From the NCBI GenBank assembly GCA_001950395.1, contig BDLO01000001.1, positions 1,773,979 through 1,837,978 on the forward strand: a DNA stretch of 64,000 nucleotides. Direction: 5' to 3'. Shown piece after piece: positions 8,518 to 16,172 of this stretch. The position numbers and the translations under genes were made by a program. The first letter of the stretch is position 1, and every line of letters starts with the position of its first letter. The notes under the pieces were generated by a model. That model made no database searches. It was given only the letters and a program-made list of their open reading frames with translations, and had not been told where the DNA came from. The stretch comes from Coriobacteriaceae bacterium EMTCatB1. GTDB taxonomy: Bacteria > Actinomycetota > Coriobacteriia > Anaerosomatales > Anaerosomataceae.

Positions 8518-10515
8518 GTGCGAGCATCGTCGCTAGAGCGCCTGCTCAAGATCGTCGCGGCGATCCTGGGTGTGCTCGTCGTCACGTTCACGGCGACGGG
8601 CGCCTACCTGTACGCCCTCTCGAAGACGCTGCCCGACCTGAGCGCCGAGAACGCCGCCTTTCGGCCCGCCCAGACCACGGTCGTGTACGCCTCGGACGGC
8701 ACCGTCCTGGCTGAGTGGCACGCGGAGCAGGATCGCACTGTGGTGTCGCTCGACGAAGTCCCCAAGCACCTCCAAGACGCAGTCGTCGCGATCGAGGACG
8801 AGCGCTTCTACGAGCACGACGGCGTCGACTTCAAGGGCATCGCTCGGGCGCTTCGAGCCAACGCGAGCTCGGGCGGGATCGAACAAGGCGGCAGCACGAT
8901 CACGCAGCAGGTCGTCAAGCTGCTGTTCACTGAAGGCGAGCGCACGATCACCCGCAAGATCAAAGAGGCGTTGCTGGCGTACCAGCTCGAGGCGCGCACC
9001 GACAAGCGCAAGGTGCTGGAGACGTACCTCAACCTCGTCTACTTCGGCGAGGGCGCGTACGGCGTCGAGAGCGCCTCGAAGCGCTACTTCGGTAAGCACG
9101 TCGGCGACGTCGACCTGCAGGAGGCGGCTCTCCTCGCCGGGATCATCGCCTCGCCAGGCCGATACGACCCCGTCGCTCATCCAGAGGCAGCGCGTGAGCG
9201 GCGCGACCGCGTGCTTGCGCGCATGCAGGAGCTCGGCTACATCTCGGAGCAGCAGCGCGCCGAAGCCGCCGCCGCAGAGGTCGCGATAAAGCCGCGGAAA
9301 GACGATCGCGAACAGCTCGCCCCGTACTTCGTCGAGCACGTGAAGCAGCAGCTTATCGAGCGGCTGGGGTCGCAGACCGTGTTCGAGGGCGGATTGCGCG
9401 TGTACACGACGCTCGACCCCGCCGTTCAGCGCTGTGCTGAGGAGGCAGCCCGTGCGCTGCTTCCGGAGGAGCGTGACCCCGAAGCGGCCCTCGTGTGCAT
9501 CGACCACACCACGGGCGATGTGCTCGCGATGGTCGGCGGTCGTGACTTCGCGAAGGAACAGTTCAACCTCGCCGTGCAAGGCAAGCGGCAGCCGGGGTCG
9601 GCCTTCAAGCCGTTCGTGCTCGTCACAGCGCTTTCGCAAGGCGTGAAGCCCAGCGACGTGTTCGACGCCCGACCGTACGTCACGCGTGTCAAGGACGGCA
9701 TCTGGAGAGTCCAGAACTACGAGAACGAGAAGACGGCCCCGGCGATGACGCTTGCCGCTGCGACCACGTGGTCAGTGAACGCCGTGTACGCGCGCCTCGT
9801 GATGAAGGTGGGCGCCGAGAACGTCGTGAAGACCGCGCACGACATGGGCATCACGACCAAGCTCGATCCCAATCCGGCGATCGCGCTCGGCGGGCTTTCG
9901 ACGGGCGTCTCGCCGTACGAGATGGCGAGCGCGTACGGGACCCTGGCCGCCGGCGGGATCAGACGCGAACCGGCAAGCATCGTCAAGGTGACCGACAGCT
10001 CTGGGAGCGTCGTGTTCGCGCCCGTCCGGGAGTCGCGGCGGGTGATCCCGGCCTCAACCGCGAAGACTGCTGCAGCGATGCTGCACGACGTGGTCGAGCA
10101 GGGCACCGGGCAGGCCGCGAAGCTGGCTGTGTGGGCGGCGGGGAAGACCGGCACGACGCAGGCGTACCGGGACGCCTGGTTCGTCGGCTGGGCCGACGGT
10201 TTGAGCACGGCGGTGTGGGTGGGATACCGTGAGGGGCAGGTCTCGATGACCGACGTCCACGGGATCAAGGTCACGGGAGGCAGCTACCCAGCACGCATCT
10301 GGCAGCGTTTCATGAGCCGCGCGCTCGCGATCCGACGTCAGCCGACAGCATCTGTCGAGACCACCGGTGCCGCCGAAGGGCAGGTCTCTGGGGGCTTGGT
10401 CCGCGTTCGAGTCTGCACGCAGTCGATGTTGCTCGCAAACGACAGATGTCCCGAGGTCGTCGAGATGTACCTCGACCCTGCGATCGCACCGACCGCCGTC
10501 TGCAAGGAGCACTAG
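8518..10515 (+). CDS. Class A penicillin-binding protein (transglycosylase/transpeptidase)
   Basis: A bifunctional peptidoglycan synthase of about 665 aa. It has a short cytoplasmic tail and one membrane anchor (IVAAILGVLVVTFTATGAYL). The GT51 glycosyltransferase domain carries EDERFYEHDGVD (catalytic Glu93), GGSTITQQ, RKIKEA and LNLVYFGEGAYGV. The transpeptidase domain has Ser361-x-x-Lys364 in GSAFKPF, SVN at 419-421 and KTGT at 543-546. A C-terminal extension of about 70 residues has two cysteines. GTG 8518 follows GGAGG by 4 bases; in-frame ATGs at 8503 and 8434 are alternatives. The stop codon abuts the J-domain gene. Confidence 0.93.
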   Translation: MRASSLERLLKIVAAILGVLVVTFTATGAYLYALSKTLPDLSAENAAFRPAQTTVVYASDGTVLAEWHAEQDRTVVSLDEVPKHLQDAVVAIEDERFYEHDGVDFKGIARALRANASSGGIEQGGSTITQQVVKLLFTEGERTITRKIKEALLAYQLEARTDKRKVLETYLNLVYFGEGAYGVESASKRYFGKHVGDVDLQEAALLAGIIASPGRYDPVAHPEAARERRDRVLARMQELGYISEQQRAEAAAAEVAIKPRKDDREQLAPYFVEHVKQQLIERLGSQTVFEGGLRVYTTLDPAVQRCAEEAARALLPEERDPEAALVCIDHTTGDVLAMVGGRDFAKEQFNLAVQGKRQPGSAFKPFVLVTALSQGVKPSDVFDARPYVTRVKDGIWRVQNYENEKTAPAMTLAAATTWSVNAVYARLVMKVGAENVVKTAHDMGITTKLDPNPAIALGGLSTGVSPYEMASAYGTLAAGGIRREPASIVKVTDSSGSVVFAPVRESRRVIPASTAKTAAAMLHDVVEQGTGQAAKLAVWAAGKTGTTQAYRDAWFVGWADGLSTAVWVGYREGQVSMTDVHGIKVTGGSYPARIWQRFMSRALAIRRQPTASVETTGAAEGQVSGGLVRVRVCTQSMLLANDRCPEVVEMYLDPAIAPTAVCKEH

Positions 10516-10803
10516 GTGCGCGACTGCTACGAGGTCCTGCAGGTATCGCCCGACGCCGATCCAGAGGTCATCGAGAAGGCCTACCGCGTTCTCGCGCGCA
10601 AGCGCCATCCGGATGCCCGGCCAGGCGACCGGCGGGCTCACGAGATGATGATCGAGCTGAACGAGGCCTATGCGATCTTGAGCGACCCGCAACGGCGTGC
10701 TGCGTACGACAGAGAGAGGGCGCAGAGGCGCCGAGTCCCAGAAGCGCTCTACGTCTTCTGGGACTCGGGTCTGATCGGTCTGTACCGGCGTTACGGGCGG
10801 TGA
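10516..10803 (+). CDS. J-domain protein (stand-alone)
   Basis: A 95-aa protein whose first 65 residues form a J domain: CYEVLQVSPDADPEVIEKAY, the HPD tripeptide in RKRHPDARPG, then NEAYAILSDPQRRAAYD. J domains stimulate the ATPase of DnaK-type Hsp70. There is no G/F-rich, zinc-finger or C-terminal substrate domain, so it is not a full DnaJ. The start GTG directly follows the PBP stop codon with no gap, which implies translational coupling. Confidence 0.88.
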   Translation: MRDCYEVLQVSPDADPEVIEKAYRVLARKRHPDARPGDRRAHEMMIELNEAYAILSDPQRRAAYDRERAQRRRVPEALYVFWDSGLIGLYRRYGR

Positions 10804-10827
10804 CTCTGCGGCGCGCCGCTTAGCGGG

Positions 10828-11163
10828 TCAGGTTGTCTGCTCGATCTTGGACTGGATGGCGCGCAGTATGCCGGGATACGACACCGCGCCCTCGTACATG
10901 GGTTCGCCGTCGATGACCGTGACTGGGTAGATCCAGCCGTTCTCCTTGATCGTGGCGATCATCTCGCCGTGCTGCTCTTGGACCTCAGGGCGTGTGGTGT
11001 CGAGGTAGACGACGCGCGCCAGGTCCCCGAAGCGCGTCCGCACCTCGGAGCTTACTATCTCGGTGATCTCCGCCGGAGTCCACGAGGGACCTCAACCGCC
11101 AGAGAAGCACTCCGTCTCCACTGGGAAGTCGTAGACTTCCACGGTCACGATCGGGTTCGCCAT
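10828..11163 (-). CDS. Probable selenoprotein: thioredoxin-fold protein with in-frame UGA (CX4U)
   Basis: The 112-codon frame runs from ATG 11163 to a TGA at 10828-10830. It is interrupted only by TGA at codon 24 (11092-11094). Reading that codon as selenocysteine gives a 111-aa protein with ECFSGG-U-GPSWTP, a CX4U redox motif directly after beta strand 1. The rest fits a thioredoxin fold: a helix, strand ARVVYLDT, a helix, a probable cis-proline strand YPVTVIDGEPMYEGAV, and a last helix. The stretch after the UGA has no start codon or SD that would make it a separate gene of sensible length. GAGGAGAG precedes the ATG. It lies 11 bp behind a ferredoxin gene. A nonsense mutation or two truncated products are the alternatives. 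The fold recalls YuzD-type proteins, but I cannot name the family. Confidence 0.75.
11063..11083 (-). promoter_or_regulatory. Putative bacterial SECIS element
   Basis: On the minus strand, 17 bases separate the UGA from a GGC apical loop (11074-11072). The stem is CTCC/GGAG at the top, then GA/TC and GT/AC below, with one bulged base on each side. A stem just 3' of the UGA, a G in the first two loop positions and a UGA-to-loop distance of about 16-37 bases are what is known of bacterial SECIS elements read by SelB. Confidence 0.6.
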
Positions 11164-11174
11164 GATGTCTCTCC

Positions 11175-11378
11175 TCACGCTGGCGCGACGGCGCCGGTCG
11201 GGCACACACGGGCGCAGATGCCGCAGCCGGAGCAGCGGCTCGCGTCGACCTCGTAGCCATTGTAACCCGGGTATGGCCCTCCTGGCCGCGGCACGATCGC
11301 TCCCTTCGGGCACACCCTCCGAGCCGGGCACGCAGGCGAACGGTCGCACACGTTCGCGTCGACTGAGTACGTCAGCAT
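11175..11378 (-). CDS. 4Fe-4S ferredoxin-type protein
   Basis: A 67-aa iron-sulfur protein. The C-terminal half has the standard motif C49-S-G-C52-G-I-C55-A-R-V-C59-P. The N-terminal half has three cysteines with unusual spacing (Cys11, Cys17, Cys23-Pro) instead of CxxCxxC. It may bind one typical and one atypical cluster, or a single [4Fe-4S] cluster. ATG 11378 is preceded by GAGGAGG. It is the first gene of a two-gene unit with the probable selenoprotein, which suggests the two exchange electrons (inference). A palindromic operator-like site lies just upstream. Confidence 0.85.
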   Translation of the reverse strand: MLTYSVDANVCDRSPACPARRVCPKGAIVPRPGGPYPGYNGYEVDASRCSGCGICARVCPTGAVAPA

Positions 11379-11411
11379 CCATTCCTCCTCGAACGGGGTT
11401 TCGCTGCGAAT

Positions 11412-11439
11412 AGTATACCCACCCGGGTATACCACGCAA
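11412..11439 (-). promoter_or_regulatory. Promoter with overlapping palindromic operator for the ferredoxin-selenoprotein pair
   Basis: On the minus strand, TTGCGT (11439-11434) is followed after 16 bp by TATACT (11417-11412). Within it, GTATACCC-ACCC-GGGTATAC (11413-11432) is a perfect 8-bp inverted repeat with a 4-base spacer that covers the -10 box. The AT-flanked C-tract/G-tract form resembles operators of the CsoR/CstR repressor family (copper or persulfide sensors); that likeness is inference. Confidence 0.6.
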
Positions 11440-11537
11440 CCCCGTGCGCGACGTGCTGCTACTTGGTACCATGTGAACGAGCGGAACGAGGGGCGGACCG
11501 CGTGTTGCCGTGAGTTTCACCTGGAACGGAGCGTCCC

Positions 11538-12683
11538 ATGAGCAAGTCTGCGGAGAAGCAAGAACTCATCGTATTCCTGGTCGCAGGACTCGTGGTCGGA
11601 TTGGTGTTCCCTCCATTCGCCTTGCTGTTCGTGACAGCCAAGAGCTCGATCGCTCTTGCGCTGTTCGTGCTCGCGTGCGTGGGCGCGGGGCTGCTGCTCG
11701 GCGTCGTCTGCTTCTACGCGTCCCGGCGTCTGTCTGAGCGTCCATTTCGCGAAGTGCTTTCGCGGGCGGGCAAGACGCTCGGCATCTCCGTCCATGACGC
11801 GAAGGGTCTCGAAGGGCTTGCTGCCGAGACGGACCGCGTGTTCTCGAACATCTCCGCGCTGCTCGACCAGATCCGGGGCATGACGACCAACGTGCGCGCG
11901 CTGACTGCGCAGATCCTTGCAGCCACCGAGGAGCAGGCAAGCGGTGCGGCGGAGCAGGCCGCGGCGGTCACGGAGACGTCGGCGACTGTCGAAGAGCTCG
12001 CGCAGACGTCGAGCCAGATCGCCGAGAACTCAGCGGCTGTGGTGCGCATCGCAGAAAGGACGCTCGCGAGCGCAGAAGAAGGGCTGCAGGCGGTGCACGA
12101 CACCGCTGAGGGCATCGAGGAGATCCGTCTGACCACGCAGCAATCGTCGGACCGCATCCTCGCGCTCGGCGAGCGCAGCCAGGAGATCGGCCGCGTGCTG
12201 ACGATCATCGACGAAATCGCCGAGCAGACGAAGATACTCGCGCTCAATGCCGCCATCGAGGCCGCACGCGCTGGCGAGGCAGGCAAGGGCTTCTCTGTCG
12301 TAGCTGAAGAGATCCGCAAGCTGGCGGAGTCGGTGACGGAGTCGACGCAGGAAATCGGGCGCGTCGTGCGTGAGATCCAGGCGTCTACCTCGGCCCTGAT
12401 CATGCAGACGGAGAAGGCCGCGAACAAGGTCAACGAGGGCAAACGGCTCGCGGAGAGCACTCAAGACGCGCTCGAGCGCATCGTATCGCAGGTCGAGGAG
12501 ACCACAGACGCCGCCAAGCAGATATCGATCGCCACACAGCAGCAGCGCAGCGCGTCAGACCAAGTGGTGCTGTCGATGAAAGAGGTTGCTACGGTCTCTC
12601 AGCAGGCCGCTGAGGCCTCACGCCAGGTCGCGGCTGCGATCCACGAACTCAATCGGCTCGTCGACGCGATGGCCGTGAAGTGA
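11538..12683 (+). CDS. Methyl-accepting chemotaxis protein without an extracytoplasmic sensor domain
   Basis: A 381-aa receptor. Two hydrophobic helices at about residues 9-31 and 36-59 are joined by only a few residues, so there is no ligand-binding domain outside the membrane. A linker leads to the MCP signalling coiled coil, whose hairpin tip is [20 protein letters not shown] followed by [21 protein letters not shown]. That tip binds CheA and CheW. Such short receptors may sense membrane or redox state, or pair with another sensor. GGAACGGAG precedes ATG 11538. It lies directly upstream of the multiheme cytochrome gene, which has its own promoter. Confidence 0.9.
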   Translation: MSKSAEKQELIVFLVAGLVVGLVFPPFALLFVTAKSSIALALFVLACVGAGLLLGVVCFYASRRLSERPFREVLSRAGKTLGISVHDAKGLEGLAAETDRVFSNISALLDQIRGMTTNVRALTAQILAATEEQASGAAEQAAAVTETSATVEELAQTSSQIAENSAAVVRIAERTLASAEEGLQAVHDTAEGIEEIRLTTQQSSDRILALGERSQEIGRVLTIIDEIAEQTKILALNAAIEAARAGEAGKGFSVVAEEIRKLAESVTESTQEIGRVVREIQASTSALIMQTEKAANKVNEGKRLAESTQDALERIVSQVEETTDAAKQISIATQQQRSASDQVVLSMKEVATVSQQAAEASRQVAAAIHELNRLVDAMAVK

Positions 12684-12753
12684 ACACGGGTTCCAGTCGT
12701 GCTCTGGTGGCAGGAACCGGTGCTCCGCAGGGCGAAATGCACCACTGCTTGTA

Positions 12754-12782
12754 TTGTCGTGTCACAAGGCATCGGATACAGT
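12754..12782 (+). promoter_or_regulatory. Promoter for the multiheme cytochrome
   Basis: TTGTCG (12754-12759), a 17-bp spacer and TACAGT (12777-12782). An imperfect inverted repeat, CTTGT (12748-12752) with ACAAG (12764-12768), overlaps the -35 box and could bind a repressor. Confidence 0.5.
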
Positions 12783-12859
12783 AGAGCGCATGCAGCGGCG
12801 TGAGGGGCCGCTTAGCGTGCGTGGACGCTGAAATCCGGGACGAGCGAGGAGAGATGCGT

Positions 12860-14923
12860 ATGGCGAAGATCTCTTTGGCCGGGTTCAAAGATCCGGTCAG
12901 ACGACCACGGTACGTGATTTGGACGGGGGTCGTCGTCCTGGCGCTTGCGGCGTTCATCATCATCGCGTTCGGCGCGACGTCGACTTACTGGTTCTGCGCG
13001 AGCGTGTGCCACAAGGTGCAGGACGATTCCATCGCTGCGTACAACCGCTCGTCCCACAGCATGGTTTCGTGCATGTCGTGTCACGAGCCAGTCAACTCGG
13101 ATCCCATCACCTTCACGCTGAAGAAGGCCAAGGCGCTCGGCGAACTCGTCCTGACCGTGACGAATAAGTTCGAGCTTCCGCTGAACGCTGAGAGCCATCT
13201 CGCGATGAACACGGAGGAGATGGGCTCGCGTCAGTGCACGCAGTGCCACAACCTGAAGACGCGGAAGATCACCCCCGGCCCGGGCATCAAGATCGACCAC
13301 GATGCGCACGAGAAGAAGGATATCCACTGCACCGCATGCCACAACCGCGTCGCGCACAACGAGAGCGGCGACTGGGAGCCGACGCTCGTCGATCCGCAGA
13401 CCAAGAAGAAGAGCGTCAAGCACCAGAACTTCATGTCGATGACCGCGTGCTTCCGCTGCCACACGCTCACCTCTGAGCCCCCGGCGGGCGGCATCAAGGC
13501 CCCCGGCAAGTGCTCGGCGTGCCATCCCGCGGACTTCGACTTGAAACCGCCTTCGCACAAGGAGAAGGACTTCTATCCGAAGGGCCACGCGAAGCTCGCG
13601 GTCGCGAAGGTGGATCGCTCCACCGGCAAGCCGGTGGTGAGCGAGGGCGCGTCCGAGGGCGAAGAAGCGGCTGAGGGCACTGAGGCTGAGAAGGAGGGCG
13701 AGGCCGCCGAGGGCGAAGGCCTGCACCTCGTCGCGGTCGACAAGGTGGACTACTGCGCCACGTGTCACGTGAAGGCGACCTTCTGCATGGGCTGCCACGG
13801 CATGGAGATGCCGCACCCGGCTGAGTTCAAGGAGAAGACGCACCCCGAGGTCGCCAAGACCAAGATGGACAAGTGCGACATGTGCCACCAGGTCAAGAAG
13901 ACGAACTACCAGTTCTGCAACGAGTGCCACCACGGCACCAAGGTCAACTGGAAGTTCGATCCGAAGGTGGCCTGGCAGACGCAGCACGCGAAGGCCGTCA
14001 CCACGAACGGCGTCAGCGCGTGCCTCGGCGCGTGCCACGAGCAGAAGTTCTGCGTGGAGTGCCACACCAAGCTCAAGCCGCTGCCGACGTCTCACAAGGA
14101 CGCGAAGTGGCTGCGTGACAAGCTGACCGTGACGAAGTACGGCTCTGCCGCCGCTCAGCCTTCCGGCAAGCACGCGCTCGCCGCTCTCAAGGCGATTGAC
14201 AGCTGCGACGTGTGCCATGGCCCGGGCGGCACGAACGCCACGTTCTGCAAGGGCTGCCATGGCATGGAGATGCCGCACCCAGACACGTTCAAGAAGAACC
14301 ACGTGTCTGGTCGCAAGACGCCGCAGCTGTGCGCGAACTGCCACACCTTCAAGGAGGTCTGCTCCGACTGCCACCACGTAGATGCCGTCAACGGCGTGCC
14401 GTGGCAGAAGCAGCACCCGAAGGCCGTGGCGGCGAAGGGCACTGCTCCGTGCTTCGAGAAGTGTCACGAGAACAAGCAGTTCTGCGTGGACTGCCACACG
14501 AAGCTGAAGGCGTTGCCGGCGTCGCACAAGGCGTCTGACTGGACGCGCAACCTGGCGCTCGGCAAGTCAGCGAAGCACTCGGCGGCATACAAGGCCCAGC
14601 CGGACAGCTGCGATTATTGCCACGGCACCGGCGGCACCGACGCGAAGTTCTGCAAGGGCTGCCACAAGCTGCCGATGCCGCACCCGGCGAACTTCAAGGA
14701 CACCCACAAGGCCGATTTCCAGGCCAAGAAGCTCACCAAGCCGGTGTGCGAGAACTGCCACAACCAGTACTTCTGCGACAACTGCCATCACAAGGGTGCG
14801 GTCGCGAACCAGGCGTGGCGGACGTACCACCCGAACATCGTCAAGAAGAACGGCGCCGAGCCGTGCTTCGAGTGCCACAAGCCCACATACTGCTCGTACT
14901 GCCACGTGCGGCTGATCCACTAG
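12860..14923 (+). CDS. Membrane-anchored multiheme c-type cytochrome, 24 potential heme sites
   Basis: A 687-aa protein with one N-terminal anchor helix (VIWTGVVVLALAAFIIIAF). The first heme region resembles NapC/NirT/NrfH quinol dehydrogenases. I count 21 CxxCH motifs and three CX3CH motifs (C46ASVCH, CLGACH, CFEKCH). The first six are spread over residues 46-240; an acidic Glu/Ala linker follows at about 265-290. The remaining 18 lie in three homologous blocks that begin at residues 299, 449 and 584. It probably moves electrons from the quinone pool into the periplasm or to the cell surface. ATG 12860 is chosen because GAGGAG lies 8 bases upstream; ATG 12854 is too close. A strong terminator follows. 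The terminal acceptor is unknown. Confidence 0.9.
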   Translation: MAKISLAGFKDPVRRPRYVIWTGVVVLALAAFIIIAFGATSTYWFCASVCHKVQDDSIAAYNRSSHSMVSCMSCHEPVNSDPITFTLKKAKALGELVLTVTNKFELPLNAESHLAMNTEEMGSRQCTQCHNLKTRKITPGPGIKIDHDAHEKKDIHCTACHNRVAHNESGDWEPTLVDPQTKKKSVKHQNFMSMTACFRCHTLTSEPPAGGIKAPGKCSACHPADFDLKPPSHKEKDFYPKGHAKLAVAKVDRSTGKPVVSEGASEGEEAAEGTEAEKEGEAAEGEGLHLVAVDKVDYCATCHVKATFCMGCHGMEMPHPAEFKEKTHPEVAKTKMDKCDMCHQVKKTNYQFCNECHHGTKVNWKFDPKVAWQTQHAKAVTTNGVSACLGACHEQKFCVECHTKLKPLPTSHKDAKWLRDKLTVTKYGSAAAQPSGKHALAALKAIDSCDVCHGPGGTNATFCKGCHGMEMPHPDTFKKNHVSGRKTPQLCANCHTFKEVCSDCHHVDAVNGVPWQKQHPKAVAAKGTAPCFEKCHENKQFCVDCHTKLKALPASHKASDWTRNLALGKSAKHSAAYKAQPDSCDYCHGTGGTDAKFCKGCHKLPMPHPANFKDTHKADFQAKKLTKPVCENCHNQYFCDNCHHKGAVANQAWRTYHPNIVKKNGAEPCFECHKPTYCSYCHVRLIH
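13754..14923 (+). repeat. Three tandem six-heme coding blocks in the cytochrome gene
   Basis: Blocks start at 13754, 14204 and 14609 (150, 135 and 104 codons). Each has the heme order C-C-C-C-C-C with shared text such as FCxGCHxxxMPHP, then a CHH motif, then EPCFE/APCFE-like and FCVxCHTKLKxLP segments. In blocks 1 and 2 the fifth site is CX3CH; in block 3 it is CxxCH. The pattern points to internal duplication. Confidence 0.85.
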
Positions 14924-14941
14924 CCGTTTGACGAGCGGACC

Positions 14942-14980
14942 GGCGCCCGGGGCTCGCAGAAGCTCCGGGCGCCTCTCTTT
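14942..14980 (+). terminator. Intrinsic terminator after the cytochrome gene
   Basis: A 13-bp stem with one G-T wobble, GGCGCCCGGGGCT (14942-14954) with AGCTCCGGGCGCC (14961-14973), a 6-base loop, then TCTCTTT. Confidence 0.9.
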
Positions 14981-15006
14981 ACCGGCCGTCTGGCTCACGC
15001 TATGAT
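14978..15006 (+). promoter_or_regulatory. Promoter for tRNA-Pro
   Basis: TTTACC (14978-14983), a 17-bp spacer and TATGAT (15001-15006), ending 10 bases before the tRNA. It begins in the T-run of the preceding terminator. Confidence 0.6.
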
Positions 15007-15016
15007 GTCATCCCGC

Positions 15017-15093
15017 CGGGATGTGGCTCAGCTTGGTAGAGCGCTGCGTTCGGGACGCAGAGGTCGTGGGTTCAAATCCCGCCATCCCGACCA
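15017..15093 (+). tRNA. tRNA-Pro(CGG)
   Basis: A cloverleaf of 77 bases with CCA encoded. Acceptor CGGGATG pairs with CATCCCG. The anticodon stem CTGCG/CGCAG encloses TTCGGGA, which reads CGG (proline). The T-arm has GGTTCAAATCC. Confidence 0.95.
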
Positions 15094-15152
15094 TCGGATC
15101 AGGAGGCGGCAGGCCCGTGCCAGGGTCTGCCGCCTGTTCGTAAGGCGGTGCG

Positions 15153-15827
15153 ATGCTGGAGCAGCTGTTCCGCGTGCTCGGGTACGGACTGTGCCACCAG
15201 CTGCCCGAGCGGTCGTTCTTCGCGGGGGGCTTCCAGCTTCCCGTGTGCGCTCGGGACACGGGCATCTACGCGGGTTTCGCGCTTTCCCTCCTCGCGATCA
15301 CCGCCCTTGAGCGTGGCCGACGCCCCACGGAGCTGCCACGAGCGTGGATTCTTGTTGTCGGCGCGGCGGGCGTCGCTGCCATGATCGCCGATGGCGTCTC
15401 GTCCTACGCGGGATTGCGCGAGACCACGAACGCGCTCAGGCTCGCCACGGGGCTCGCCGCGGGGTGGGCGTTGCCCCTGGTGGTGGTGCCCATGCTGAAC
15501 GGGCAGATGTGGTCGTCAGCGTCTCGTGCGAGGCTCTTGGACGGCTGGCGCGGTGTAGTCTGGGTCGTTGCCGGCTTCGCGTCGTATCCGCTGCTGCTGC
15601 TCTTCGCGCCCGCGCTTGGCGTGGCGTACCCCTTTGCAGTCAGCGCGGCGATCATCGTGACGCTGGTTGCCGTGAACCTCGTGTTCGTGACGCTGCTCCC
15701 TCGCTTCGAGCGCGCCGCCGGGAGCATGCGGCAGGCCGTTTTCCAGGTCGGACTGGCGCTGGTGCTTGCGTTCGTGGAGATCGCTCTCGCTGGGGCGCTG
15801 AGAGCAGTCCTGGAAAGTCTACGATAG
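15153..15827 (+). CDS. DUF2085-family membrane protein
   Basis: A 224-aa protein with about six hydrophobic segments. Its N-terminus carries the DUF2085 signature: LCHQLPERSFF then FQLPVCARDTGIYAGF. In most members as I know them the second motif is CARCTGIY; here the second cysteine is Asp, which might alter metal or heme binding if that is the family's role. The function of DUF2085 is unknown. AAGGCGG precedes ATG 15153. It lies 60 bp after tRNA-Pro and seems to be transcribed alone. Confidence 0.8.
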   Translation: MLEQLFRVLGYGLCHQLPERSFFAGGFQLPVCARDTGIYAGFALSLLAITALERGRRPTELPRAWILVVGAAGVAAMIADGVSSYAGLRETTNALRLATGLAAGWALPLVVVPMLNGQMWSSASRARLLDGWRGVVWVVAGFASYPLLLLFAPALGVAYPFAVSAAIIVTLVAVNLVFVTLLPRFERAAGSMRQAVFQVGLALVLAFVEIALAGALRAVLESLR

Positions 15828-15899
15828 CGGGGCTGTTGTGAGGAGAGCGGCGCGGGCGTATGATTCGGTCGTGTGGGCGGCTCGGACAGGGGAGCGAGA

Positions 15900-16157
15900 A
15901 TGGTCTACACCAAGAAGGACACCATCCGGGTGATGATCATCACCAAGGACCATCGCATCGAAGGCGACATGCACGTGCTGGAGGGAAGCCGGCTCACGGA
16001 CTCGCTGAATGCGAAGGGCAAGGACTTCTACGCCATCACCAACGCGCGCATCTTCAACCTCGCCGACGGGGCGCTTCTTGCGGCTCCTGAGTTCGTGGCC
16101 GTCGCTCGCGAGGGCATCACAGCCATCTTCCCCGTCGATTCGGACCCCTCGGCCTGA
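15900..16157 (+). CDS. Small conserved-looking protein of unknown function
   Basis: An 85-aa soluble protein predicted to be mostly beta strand (TIRVMIITKDHRIEGDMHV, then FYAITNARIFNL and EFVAVAREGITAIFPV). It has no membrane segment, cysteine cluster or catalytic motif that I recognise. ATG 15900 follows GGGGAG by about 6 bases; an in-frame GTG at 15873 is less likely. It converges with the lipoprotein gene, 15 bp away. Confidence 0.65.
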   Translation: MVYTKKDTIRVMIITKDHRIEGDMHVLEGSRLTDSLNAKGKDFYAITNARIFNLADGALLAAPEFVAVAREGITAIFPVDSDPSA

Positions 16158-16172
16158 TCGGGCGAAGCGCGC

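Noticed and set aside
11092-11520. A 142-codon minus-strand frame ending at TGA 11092, as a separate gene
   Set aside because: Its first 119 codons overlap the ferredoxin gene in another frame. Only the last 23 codons, from ATG 11163 with a good SD, look real, and they continue past the TGA.
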